NCBI RefSeq assembly: GCF_900188345.1
Contig: NZ_FZOD01000002.1
Coordinates: 124,001-188,000, forward strand
Origin: Streptosporangium subroseum
GTDB taxonomy: Bacteria; Actinomycetota; Actinomycetes; Streptosporangiales; Streptosporangiaceae
Length of the DNA stretch: 64,000 nt
Reading direction: 5' to 3'
The notes beneath the pieces were generated by a model, which did no database searches, was not told where the DNA came from, and worked only from the letters and a program-made list of their open reading frames with translations. Shown here piece by piece: positions 31,301-38,872 of this stretch. The position numbers were made by a program, and so were the translations under genes. Each line of letters begins with the position of its first letter. Position 1 is the first letter of the stretch.

Positions 31301-31373
31301 CGCGGAGACCTGAGCGGCGCGTGACGCCGAGAACTGAGCGGCGGAGCGCCGCATGACGCAGAGAGAGGACTGA
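31280..31373 (+). repeat. Tandem duplication of chelatase 3' end before cobO
   Basis: A 29-base segment at 31280-31308 (GAGCGCCGGAACGCCGCATG and on), spanning the chelatase stop, recurs at 31336-31364 with three mismatches. Between them a 23-base unit (31297 and 31321) is also repeated. The result is a chain of short frames (19 and 6 codons) joined by ATGA overlaps that leads to cobO. Confidence 0.75.
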
Positions 31374-31375
31374 CG

Positions 31376-31978
31376 ATGCCGCAGGGCAAACCGGTCAGCG
31401 TGCCCGAGGACGGCCTCACCACCCGGCAGCGCCGTGCCCGGCCGCTGCTGATCGTCCATACGGGCCCGGGCAAGGGCAAGTCCACCGCCGCCTTCGGCCT
31501 GGCCCTGCGCGCCTGGGACCAGGGCTGGCCGATCGGGGTCTTCCAGTTCGTCAAGTCCGCCAAGTGGCGGATCGGCGAGGAACGCGCCCTGCGGGTGCTC
31601 GGCGACTCGGGGGAGGGCGGATCGGTCTCCTGGCACAAGATGGGGGAGGGCTGGTCCTGGATCCAGCGTCCGGGCAGCGAGGAGGACCACGCCGCCGACG
31701 CCCGCGAGGGCTGGGAGCAGATCAAACGCGACCTCGCCGCCGAGACGTTCCGCCTGTACGTGCTCGACGAGTTCACCTATCCGATGAAGTGGGGCTGGAT
31801 CGACGTCGACGACGTGATCGACACCCTGCGCACCCGGCCCGGGGCCCAGCACGTCGTCATCACCGGCCGCGACGCCGACCCCCGTTTGCTCGACGCCGCC
31901 GACCTGGTGACGGAGATGGGCAAGGTCAAGCACCCCATGGACGCCGGGCAGAAGGGCCAGAAAGGCATCGAATGGTAG
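31376..31978 (+). CDS. cobO: Corrinoid adenosyltransferase CobO
   Basis: ATP:cob(I)yrinic acid a,c-diamide adenosyltransferase, 200 residues, usual length. The P-loop is TGPGKGKSTAAFGLALRA near residues 23-40, and the family motifs VFQFVKSAKWRIGEE and VLDEFTYPMKWGW are clear. The ATG has AGAGAGGACTG upstream. The last codons overlap the CobB start by seven bases, so the two are coupled. Confidence 0.96.
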   Translation: MPQGKPVSVPEDGLTTRQRRARPLLIVHTGPGKGKSTAAFGLALRAWDQGWPIGVFQFVKSAKWRIGEERALRVLGDSGEGGSVSWHKMGEGWSWIQRPGSEEDHAADAREGWEQIKRDLAAETFRLYVLDEFTYPMKWGWIDVDDVIDTLRTRPGAQHVVITGRDADPRLLDAADLVTEMGKVKHPMDAGQKGQKGIEW

Positions 31979-33291
31979 CCCGCCTGGTCATCGCGGCCCC
32001 GGCCTCGGGAGCGGGCAAGACCACCGTGGCGACCGGGCTGATGGCCGCGTTCACCCGCCGGGGCATGGCGGTCTCCCCGCACAAGGTGGGCCCCGACTAC
32101 ATCGACCCCAGCTACCACGCCCTGGCCACCGGCCGCCCCGGGCGCAACCTCGACCCGTGGCTGGTGGGGGAGGAGCGCATCGCCCCGCTCTTCCGGCACG
32201 GCGCCGCCGGGGCCGACCTCGCGGTGGTCGAGGGGGTGATGGGCCTGTACGACGGCGCGGGCGCGAGCGAGTTCGCCTCCACCGCACACGTCGCCAGGCT
32301 GCTGGACGCGCCGGTGGTCCTGGTCGTGGACGCGGCCAAACAGAGCCGGTCGGTGGCCGCGCTCGTGCACGGGTTCGCCTCCTACGACACCCGGATCAGG
32401 CTCGGCGGGGTGATCCTCAACCGGATCGGCTCCGAACGGCACGAGAGCATCTGCCGTGAGGCCCTCGCCGAGAGCGGCGTCCCGGTGCTGGGCGCGATCC
32501 GCCGCAGCGACGCCGTCGCCACCCCCTCCCGCCACCTGGGCCTCGTCCCCGCCGCCGAACGCCGCACCCAGGCCGCCCAGGCCATGGACGCCGTCGCGGC
32601 GCTGATCGCCGCCTCCTGCGACCTGGAGGAACTCCTGCGGCTCGCTCGCACGGCCCCGCCGCTGCTCGCCGACCCGTGGACCCCTGGTCCCTCCGCTCCC
32701 GGCGGGGTGAGGATCGCGGTCGCGGGCGGTCAGGCGTTCACCTTCGGCTACGCCGAGCAGGCCGAACTTCTGACGGCCGCGGGAGCCGAGGTCGTGCCCT
32801 TCGACCCCCTCACCGACGAGACCCTGCCGGAGGGGGCCCGCGGCATCGTCATCGGCGGCGGGTTCCCCGAGGTGTACGCCGCGGAACTGTCGGCCAACGA
32901 ACCGTTGCGCAAGGAGGTCGCCGCGTTCGACGGGCCGATCTCGGCCGAGTGCGCGGGCCTGCTCTACCTCGCCCGGCAGCTGGACGGAAGGCCGATGTGC
33001 GGAATCCTCGACATCGAGGCCCGGATGACCGGCGCCCTCACCCTCGGTTACCGTGACGCGGTGGCCGTCCGGGACTCGGTGCTGACCAGGGACGGGGAGC
33101 GCTACCACGGCCACGAGTTCCACCGCACCGCCGTCGATCCCGCGCCCGACCGGCCCCTGTTCCGCTGGCGGGGAGGCGCCGACGGATTCGGCGACGGCCG
33201 GGTGGCAGCCTCCTACCTGCACCTGCACTGGGCGGGAAGTCCTCACCTGGCCCCCCGGTTCGTGGAGGCGTGCCGCGCCCGGAGTTTTTGA
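31972..33291 (+). CDS. cobB: Cobyrinic acid a,c-diamide synthase CobB/CbiA
   Basis: Glutamine-dependent amidase acting on carboxylates a and c of the corrin ring, 439 residues. The N-terminal ATPase domain has the P-loop AAPASGAGKTTVATG and VGPDYIDPSYH; the C-terminal glutaminase domain has the nucleophile Cys in SAECAGLLYL near residue 327 and the histidine in HGHEFHRT. It begins inside the end of cobO and closes the riboswitch operon. The next gene converges on it with only four bases between them. Confidence 0.96.
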   Translation: MVARLVIAAPASGAGKTTVATGLMAAFTRRGMAVSPHKVGPDYIDPSYHALATGRPGRNLDPWLVGEERIAPLFRHGAAGADLAVVEGVMGLYDGAGASEFASTAHVARLLDAPVVLVVDAAKQSRSVAALVHGFASYDTRIRLGGVILNRIGSERHESICREALAESGVPVLGAIRRSDAVATPSRHLGLVPAAERRTQAAQAMDAVAALIAASCDLEELLRLARTAPPLLADPWTPGPSAPGGVRIAVAGGQAFTFGYAEQAELLTAAGAEVVPFDPLTDETLPEGARGIVIGGGFPEVYAAELSANEPLRKEVAAFDGPISAECAGLLYLARQLDGRPMCGILDIEARMTGALTLGYRDAVAVRDSVLTRDGERYHGHEFHRTAVDPAPDRPLFRWRGGADGFGDGRVAASYLHLHWAGSPHLAPRFVEACRARSF

Positions 33292-33295
33292 TCTA

Positions 33296-34195
33296 CTATG
33301 TAAAGGAGTTGGGGGGTCTCTGCGTCATGGGCAGTCGCGGTGGCGGCGCCGTCGTCGCCGTGCCCCTCACCCCGGGGATCGCCGACAGCATGCGTACCGC
33401 GCGCCTGGCGCTGATGCGGACCGCCGGGTCGCACTGGAGCAGCCCCTCCAGGACCGGGTGGAGCGGCCCGGCCCTCAGCGCCGGCCGCAGATCCCTGGTC
33501 GTCTTCATGCCCAGCGCCGCCAGCTCGTCCGTGGCGGAGTACGGTGGCCGGCCCTCCACCGCGAAGTACAGGCTCGCCCCGAGCGACCACAGGTCGGCCG
33601 CCGGAGTCGCCGGCAGGCCCCGCAGCCGTTCCGGCGCCATGTAGCCGGGGGTGCAGGCGGCCGGCCCGGTCGTCGAGATGCTCGAATTGCCGTTCAGCGC
33701 CGCGAGCCCGAAATCCGTCAGCACCACCCGGTCGCCGGTCAGCAGGACGCTGCCGGGGTTGATGTCCCGGTGCAGCACGCCGGCTTCATGCGCGTGGCGC
33801 AGCCCGCCCAGTAGCCGCAACCCGATCCATGCCGTCCGGCGGACCGACAGATGGCCCAGACGCCGCACCGTCTCCTTCAGCGTGTGGGTCTCCAGCAGCT
33901 CCATCACGATCCAGAGCCTCTGGCTCTCCTCCAGCAGGTCGTGCACCGAGATCACCGCCGGATGGTTCAGCCGTCCGGCCGAACGCGCCTCGCGCAGTGC
34001 CCGGCGGCGCGCGTCGCGCAGGTCTGCCCCGTGCTCGCGGAACTTCGGCCGGATCTCCTTGATCGCCACATCCCGCCGGAGCAGGGAGTCGTGGGCCCGC
34101 CACATCACGTTTGTGCCCTCTTGCTCAACCGACGAGATCAGCCGGTAGCGACCCCCCAGTAAGCGGCTCTTTCCCCTACCTGTACCTGTTCCCAT
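33296..34195 (-). CDS. Ser/Thr kinase homologue with degenerate catalytic loop
   Basis: Soluble kinase-fold protein of 299 residues, no membrane segment or PASTA domain. The glycine-rich loop is degenerate (SSVEQEGTNVMW), the ATP lysine is kept (VAIK, Lys46), and DFG (161-163) and MAPERL are kept. The catalytic loop reads HRDINPGSV: the loop lysine is Asn146 and the metal-binding Asn is Ser149. This predicts weak or no catalysis, so a pseudokinase or scaffold role is likely. The C-terminus has a short Pro-rich tail. It lies downstream of an apparently active kinase on the same strand. Confidence 0.85.
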   Translation of the reverse strand: MGTGTGRGKSRLLGGRYRLISSVEQEGTNVMWRAHDSLLRRDVAIKEIRPKFREHGADLRDARRRALREARSAGRLNHPAVISVHDLLEESQRLWIVMELLETHTLKETVRRLGHLSVRRTAWIGLRLLGGLRHAHEAGVLHRDINPGSVLLTGDRVVLTDFGLAALNGNSSISTTGPAACTPGYMAPERLRGLPATPAADLWSLGASLYFAVEGRPPYSATDELAALGMKTTRDLRPALRAGPLHPVLEGLLQCDPAVRISARRAVRMLSAIPGVRGTATTAPPPRLPMTQRPPNSFT

Positions 34196-34242
34196 GAATC
34201 ACCCGTCGCCTCTAGAAGCCGGGGCCCTCGACTGATTCATAT

Positions 34243-34292
34243 CTTCACGTGAAGTAGCGCACTACGCGATTACATTGGGTGATTATATGTAA
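34243..34292 (-). promoter_or_regulatory. Promoter and operator dyads upstream of kinase homologue
   Basis: On the minus strand a perfect TATAAT lies at 34282-34287 inside a dyad TTACAT (34270) / ATGTAA (34287). A second perfect palindrome CTTCACGTGAAG is at 34243-34254. The -35 is weak (TTCGCG). The 237-base gap to the other kinase gene therefore looks like a regulated promoter. Confidence 0.5.
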
Positions 34293-34432
34293 CGATTCGG
34301 TTGCGCGAATATGGAGAGCCTTGCCCTGGTTCTTCCCAATTTCTGATCAAAGAATCAGCCGTGGTGCGGGTGGCGTGGCGAACGCGGTCGGACGCGGGCT
34401 CACGCCGCGTCCGCACCGTCCTCGGATCGCGC

Positions 34433-35230
34433 TCAGGCCGCGCTGAAACAGCGCGAGTCCGACAGCATCTGCGACGTCCGCTCCGCGCTCAGCCGGGCCT
34501 TCGGATCCTTGCGCAACAGCCCGCGCAGCACCGGCTCCAGGGCGCCCGCCCGGCGCGGCGCGCGCGGCGGCTCCTGCAGCGCCGCGACCAGTGCCTGCAT
34601 CGAATCCACCGTACGGAACGGTGTCCTGCCCTCCACCGCCATGTACAGGGTCGCCCCGAACGACCACATGTCCGCCTCGCGGGTCCCGCCCTGGCCGCGC
34701 AGCGTCTCCGGCGCGATGAACGCCGGCGTGCCGCGCATCGAGGTGTTGGCCGTGCCTTCCGGCGCGGCGAAGCCGAAGTCGGCCAGCACCACCCGGTCAC
34801 CGGTCAGCATGATGTTGGCGGGCTTGATGTCACGGTGGATGACCCCGCCGTCGTGGGCGTGCCGCAGGGCGTCCAGCAACCGGCGTCCCATCGCGGCCAC
34901 CAGGTCCACGGGAAGGGGGCCCGCCTGCACGATCGTGTCGTGCAGCGTCAGGGCCTCCAGGAACTCCATCACGATCCAGAGCCGCTCGGCCTCTTCGGCG
35001 AGATTGTGCACCGTGACGATCCCCCGGTGGCTCAGTCGCGCGGCCATCCGGGCCTCGCGGACCACCCGGCGCCGCTGCTCCGCCGCGGCGGGCCCGGGGG
35101 GAAGAGCGATCTCCTTCAACGCCACCTCTCGCTCCAGTAATAAGTCAAAGGCACGCCATACGACACCTGTCGCCCCTTGGCCGACGCGGGAGACGAGTTT
35201 GTACCGGCGGGCGATGATGGTGCTCACCAC
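34433..35230 (-). CDS. Serine/threonine protein kinase, PknB-like, soluble
   Basis: Hanks-type kinase of about 265 residues, catalytic domain only. The glycine loop is VGQGATGVVW, ATP lysine in VALKEI, catalytic loop HRDIKPANI, metal motif ADFGFA and APETL are all intact, so it should be active. There is no juxtamembrane region or sensor, in contrast to typical PknB. The start is uncertain: GTG codons at 35230 and 35227 fit better than a TTG at 35257. Its closest paralogue is the degenerate kinase downstream. Confidence 0.88.
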   Translation of the reverse strand: MVSTIIARRYKLVSRVGQGATGVVWRAFDLLLEREVALKEIALPPGPAAAEQRRRVVREARMAARLSHRGIVTVHNLAEEAERLWIVMEFLEALTLHDTIVQAGPLPVDLVAAMGRRLLDALRHAHDGGVIHRDIKPANIMLTGDRVVLADFGFAAPEGTANTSMRGTPAFIAPETLRGQGGTREADMWSFGATLYMAVEGRTPFRTVDSMQALVAALQEPPRAPRRAGALEPVLRGLLRKDPKARLSAERTSQMLSDSRCFSAA

Positions 35231-35325
35231 CCAATGATCGCAGTTTCGAACGCCCAAGGCCTACCTGGAACGGTCCGAACACGCCCGCGAACGCTCAGCA
35301 ATCCGGATCCGCGAGGTGGGAGCCC

Positions 35326-35730
35326 TCAGACGAGACCGATGCCGAGTAGTAATGTCCCCGCGCCCAGGGACGCTCCGCCGAGGGTGACCAGCCAGATCAG
35401 CCGGTTCGGCTTGGTGTCCGAGGGGCGTGCCACGGACAGGAAGAAGCCGAGGGGCATCAGGATCGGTGCCGCCACGATCAGGATCCGGGACAGGTCTCTG
35501 AGGCCTTCCGACAGGTCGGCCTGGTCGATGTAGATCATTGCCACGAGGGCGAAGAGCACCAGCACGCCCGCGTGCGCGTGCCCGGCGCGCCACAGGCCGC
35601 GCCGTACCGGGTTGTCCAGGTAGCCCGGGATGTTGCGCATGATGTGCGCGAGGAGGGAGATCCCGCCGAAGGCGACGGCGGGCACGGTGATCAGAAGCAC
35701 TCCGGCGGTGCTCAGCGAGGACGGTGACAC
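35326..35730 (-). CDS. Four-helix integral membrane protein
   Basis: Membrane protein of 134 residues with four hydrophobic segments (about 7-29, 50-68, 82-103, 112-133). The motif GLWRAGHAHAGVLVLFALV between helices 1 and 2 carries two histidines that could bind heme or metal. The GTG start has AAAGGA at good spacing. I do not recognise the family. Its promoter region carries striking short dyads. Confidence 0.7.
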   Translation of the reverse strand: MSPSSLSTAGVLLITVPAVAFGGISLLAHIMRNIPGYLDNPVRRGLWRAGHAHAGVLVLFALVAMIYIDQADLSEGLRDLSRILIVAAPILMPLGFFLSVARPSDTKPNRLIWLVTLGGASLGAGTLLLGIGLV

Positions 35731-35742
35731 GGGGGTCCTTTC

Positions 35743-35785
35743 ATTGGATAGTGCTGCTAGCCAATTATTGGATAGGTGGACTATC
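35743..35785. promoter_or_regulatory. Operator-like repeats before 134-residue membrane protein
   Basis: ATTGGATAG occurs at 35743 and 35767 (24-base period). CCAATTATTGG (35761-35771) is a near-perfect dyad, and GATAG-gtgga-CTATC lies at 35771-35785. The AT content contrasts with the flanks. It looks like a MarR- or ArsR-type operator, but no such regulator gene is adjacent. Confidence 0.5.
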
Positions 35786-35964
35786 TAGTCAAGCGGGCTC
35801 GAATTTGCCTTTTGGGGTCGGCGGGGGGTTCTCTGACGTACAGGACTCTCGGAGCGACCTCGGTGACCTCCCGCAAAGATCGCGGGGTGATCCGCGCGCA
35901 ATGTCTGTCACTTCGGGGAAAGATACGAAGCAGATACGTCCCCCTAAGCGGAGGTGCCACAGAT

Positions 35965-36174
35965 ATGGCAAGCAAGGACACTGGTGGACAGAAGCAGACA
36001 GGCCGGAGCGACAAGGAGGTGGAGGAGACCGCCGCGGCGGACACCTCTGACGTCCAGGAGCGTCAGGACAAGCTCTCGGACGACGTCGACGCGATCCTCG
36101 ACGAGATCGACGAGGTTCTTGAGGAGAACGCCGAGGAGTTCGTGAGGTCGTACGTGCAAAAGGGCGGCCAGTAG
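35965..36174 (+). CDS. pup: Prokaryotic ubiquitin-like protein Pup
   Basis: Protein modifier of 69 residues, mostly disordered. The helical ARC-binding region is DDVDAILDEIDEVLEENAEE, and the protein ends VQKGGQ, so Dop must deamidate the last Gln to Glu before PafA can attach it to lysines. The ATG has GGAGGTGCC upstream. Unlike the usual tight pup-prcB-prcA order, it is followed by a hairpin and a gap of 694 bases. Confidence 0.97.
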   Translation: MASKDTGGQKQTGRSDKEVEETAAADTSDVQERQDKLSDDVDAILDEIDEVLEENAEEFVRSYVQKGGQ

Positions 36175-36198
36175 GGCGCGCGTCCGGATCCAGGAACA

Positions 36199-36241
36199 GG
36201 GGCGAGGCCGGATTCGATGACGAGTCCGAACGCCTGGCCCC
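36199..36241 (+). terminator. Hairpin after pup
   Basis: CGGATTCG-atga-CGAGTCCG (one G-U) forms the inner stem; GGGGCGAGGC pairs with GCCTGGCCCC (one mismatch) beyond a three-base bulge. It lies 25 bases after the Pup stop and could end or attenuate the pup transcript. Confidence 0.5.
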
Positions 36242-36656
36242 GCCGTGGGGCGGCCGGCCGGTCGCCGGATTCGGGCCGGACGGCGGGTGGCGGGCGATCG
36301 CGCCCGCTGCCGCGGGGAGCGCCCACGCGGATGCCCTGCCCCGGGATGCCCGGCGTCGAGCGGTGAAAGGCCGTCAAGGAACACCCGGGGGTTTCCGGGG
36401 GGCGCCGACACCGGCCGGCACGTGAGGGGACCGGGTCACGCGCCGGGTTCGGCCGTGACCGCTTGAAGCTGTGATCTTTTAACGTTGTGAACCTTTGGAA
36501 TCCGAGGGGGATGATCGCCGGCCGCACGCGCCGTCACGCCCGGGTACGCGGACCGGCGAGGTCGGGGACCACGCGACGACCGCCGGCCGCGGGCACGCCG
36601 CGGCGTCATCGAGGCCGGTCGCGAGCCTGCGGCCCGGCTCGTGGCTGTCGCGTCGC

Positions 36657-36676
36657 CACATGTCACCACATGTCAC
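36657..36676 (+). repeat. Tandem CACATGTCAC repeat
   Basis: Two perfect 10-base copies, each with a central ACATGT palindrome, abut each other about 190 bases before prcB. One-turn spacing on the helix suggests a pair of protein sites. Confidence 0.6.
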
Positions 36677-36702
36677 CGACCGTCACGGGCTCCACCTTCG
36701 AC

Positions 36703-36730
36703 GCCGCCGATGCCCGCGGGCATCGGCGGC
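36703..36730. terminator. Perfect 28-base palindrome upstream of prcB
   Basis: GCCGCCGATGCCCG is followed directly by its reverse complement. There is no T tract. It may be an attenuator, a terminator of read-through from pup, or a cruciform site. Confidence 0.5.
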
Positions 36731-36868
36731 CACACGGGCGAACCCGGCCGGAAAGATTGAATGATCCGGACACAGGTGGTTCGCGCTGAGCTGATCGAGG
36801 GAAGTGCAAGCAGCACGGCAAGATGAGTAAGGTCGGGCCTTAAAGACCGTACCTTTGGAGGGAGTCGC

Positions 36869-37717
36869 GTGGGATCGCACAGGGACTTGCCCGCCGGCAT
36901 GGTGAATCACATTTTTACCGACACCGGAAGCTCCTCGTTCACCGAGTTCGTCAGGTCCCACTCGCCGGACTTGTTGCCCGGCCGTAACGACGTCTTGGCG
37001 ACTCCGGTCGGCGACCAGATTCCTCATGCCACCACGATCGTCACGGCGATATGCGCCGGTGGTGTCGTGATGGCTGGAGATCGCCGGGCGACCTCCGGCA
37101 ACATCATCTCCCAGCGTGACATGGAGAAGGTGTTCCGGACCGACGACTATTCGGGTATGGGCATCGCCGGAGCGGCGAGCACCGGCATCGAGATGGCGCG
37201 GCTCTACCGGGTGGAGCTTGAGCACTACGAGAAGAGGGAGGGCCGCACGCTCTCGGTGGCGGGTAAGGCCAACCGGCTCGCCACGATGATTCGCGGCAAC
37301 CTCCCCATGGCGATGCAGGGGCTGGTGGTCGTGCCGCTGTTCGCCGCCTACGATCCCGACCTCGACGGTGGCCGGATCTTCAGCTACGACGTGGGGGGCG
37401 GTCCCTACGAGCAGCACCAGCACCACGCGATCGGCTCCGGCTCGATCTTCGCGCGCGGCGCGCTCAAGAAGCTCTACCGTGAGGGAGCCTCCCCCGACGA
37501 CACCGTGCTGATGCTCGTCCAGGCTCTCTACGACGCGGCCGACGACGACTCGGCGACCGGCGGCCCCGACCTCGCCCGCAGGATCTGGCCCGTCGTCGCG
37601 GTGATCACCGCTGACGGCTACCGCCGGTTGTCCGACGAGGAGGTGGCCGGGTTCGTCCAGACGGTCGTCGACTCCCGGATGACGTCTCCCGACGGCCCGA
37701 CCGCCCCGCTGCGCTAA
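36869..37717 (+). CDS. prcB: Proteasome beta subunit PrcB
   Basis: Catalytic subunit of the 20S proteasome, 282 residues. A propeptide of 54 residues precedes the nucleophile Thr55 in [14 protein letters not shown], and the mature chain keeps Asp and Lys-equivalent motifs ([13 protein letters not shown]) and GSGSIFARG. The GTG start has TTTGGAGGGAG. It is followed by PrcA after 19 bases. Autocleavage at Ala54-Thr55 is expected during assembly. Confidence 0.97.
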   Translation: MGSHRDLPAGMVNHIFTDTGSSSFTEFVRSHSPDLLPGRNDVLATPVGDQIPHATTIVTAICAGGVVMAGDRRATSGNIISQRDMEKVFRTDDYSGMGIAGAASTGIEMARLYRVELEHYEKREGRTLSVAGKANRLATMIRGNLPMAMQGLVVVPLFAAYDPDLDGGRIFSYDVGGGPYEQHQHHAIGSGSIFARGALKKLYREGASPDDTVLMLVQALYDAADDDSATGGPDLARRIWPVVAVITADGYRRLSDEEVAGFVQTVVDSRMTSPDGPTAPLR

Positions 37718-37736
37718 CACGAGAGGATCACTCCAG

Positions 37737-38543
37737 GTGTCCATGCCTTTTGGATATGTCTCGCCCGAGCAGCAGATGCGGGACAAGGCGGATTACGCGC
37801 GCAAGGGGATCGCGCGGGGCCGTAGCGTCGTCGTCCTGCAGTATGTCGACGGCATCCTGTTCGTCGCGCCCAACCCGTCCCGGGCCCTCCACAAGATCAG
37901 TGAGATCTACGACAAGATCGGCTTCGCCGCGGTCGGCCGTTACAACGAGTTCGAGGCACTGCGCCTCGGCGGCATCCGCTACGCCGACATCAACGGCTAC
38001 ACCTACGACCGTGACGACGTCACCGCGCGTGGCCTGGCCAACCTCTACGCGCAGAACCTCGGCCAGATCTTCACCGAGTCGATGAAGCCGTTCGAGGTGG
38101 AGCTGGTGGTGGCCGAGGTCGGCGACTCCTCCGACGAGGACCACATCTACCGGCTGACCTTCGACGGCTCGGTGTTCGACGAGTCGGGCCTGGTGGCGAT
38201 GGGCGGCCAGGCCGAGGCGGTCGCGAACCGGCTCAAGGAGCGCTACCGCGACGGCCTGCCGCTGGCCGAGGCGCTGGAGGCGGCGCTGTTCGCGCTGACC
38301 GAACCGGGTGGTGAGCGCTTCCCGGCCAACCAGCTGGAGGTGGCGGTCCTCGACCGCAACCGGCCGCACCGCAGGTTCCTGCGGCTCAACGGCCCGAGGC
38401 TGGAGCGCCTGCTGTCCGCGGGTTCCGCCGAGGCCGAGGCGTCCGCCGAGACACCGGCGGTCCCGCCGGCTCCCGCTCCGGAGAAGAGCGACACCGCTCC
38501 GACCGCTCCCGAGGGTGACATCGACACCGGCTCGGACAGCTGA
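37737..38543 (+). CDS. prcA: Proteasome alpha subunit PrcA
   Basis: Structural outer-ring subunit that forms the gate and docks ARC, 268 residues. The N-terminal gating segment is MPFGYVSPEQQMRDKADYAR, followed by KGIARGRSVVVLQY. The C-terminal 40 residues are Ala/Pro/Glu-rich and disordered. Start at GTG 37737 with GAGAGGA nine bases upstream; an ATG two codons later is possible. It ends the prcBA operon at a strong terminator. Confidence 0.97.
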   Translation: MSMPFGYVSPEQQMRDKADYARKGIARGRSVVVLQYVDGILFVAPNPSRALHKISEIYDKIGFAAVGRYNEFEALRLGGIRYADINGYTYDRDDVTARGLANLYAQNLGQIFTESMKPFEVELVVAEVGDSSDEDHIYRLTFDGSVFDESGLVAMGGQAEAVANRLKERYRDGLPLAEALEAALFALTEPGGERFPANQLEVAVLDRNRPHRRFLRLNGPRLERLLSAGSAEAEASAETPAVPPAPAPEKSDTAPTAPEGDIDTGSDS

Positions 38544-38550
38544 TCACACG

Positions 38551-38592
38551 ATGAGAGAACCGCCGTCCCCGCCGGGGCGGCGGTTCTCTCAT
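38551..38592 (+). terminator. Terminator after prcA
   Basis: ATGAGAGAACCGCCG and its perfect complement enclose a GC-rich loop that can itself pair (CCCC/GGGG); it starts eight bases after the PrcA stop. Confidence 0.88.
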
Positions 38593-38640
38593 GTCACGGA
38601 TCCGCCCGCCACACACCGATCGACACCGCCGAGGAGGCGG

Positions 38641-38712
38641 CCGGCCCCGATCACCGCCGAGGACGGCCGGATCGTCAAGGTCGTCGAGATCTTCTGGCGG
38701 GGCGGCGGCTGA
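38641..38712 (+). pseudogene. Possible remnant of an NTF2/SnoaL-like gene
   Basis: In frame 1 a short stretch reads PAPITAEDGRIVKVVEIFW then a stop, resembling the C-terminal strand of SnoaL-like proteins (DGRIVRVEE type). Nothing upstream continues the fold, so if real it is a relic. The match is from memory and short. Confidence 0.2.
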
Positions 38713-38780
38713 TCCGGTCCGGCGCGGGCGGTCCCGTACGGCCCGCACACGGGCGAAGACCCAGGCACCGGCCGTATCAC

Positions 38781-38810
38781 GCTTAGTCGTCCCCCGCCGG
38801 GGGCATAAGC
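38781..38810. terminator. Hairpin upstream of pafA
   Basis: GCTTA (38781) pairs with TAAGC (38806) outside a CCCCC-gcc-GGGGG stem. It lies 62 bases before the PafA start and could be an attenuator. Confidence 0.4.
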
Positions 38811-38872
38811 CGTACGACCGAAAACCCCCATGATCCCTCCCACGAGAGGGGTTCGGCGAATAGTGTGAGGCA

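Larger units (their letters stand above)
36242..36868 (+). other. Long pup-prcB intergenic region
   Basis: No convincing gene is seen; the open frames here have arginine/proline-rich shadow composition. It holds a perfect tandem CACATGTCAC pair (36657-36676) and a perfect 28-base palindrome (36703-36730). The last 120 bases are less GC-rich (GAAAGATTGAATGATCC) and probably carry the prcBA promoter. Confidence 0.5.

Noticed and set aside
36487..36789. A 100-codon plus-strand frame in the pup-prcB gap
   Set aside because: Arg/Pro/Gly-rich composition, no ribosome site, no fold-like pattern, and it runs through the 28-base palindrome.
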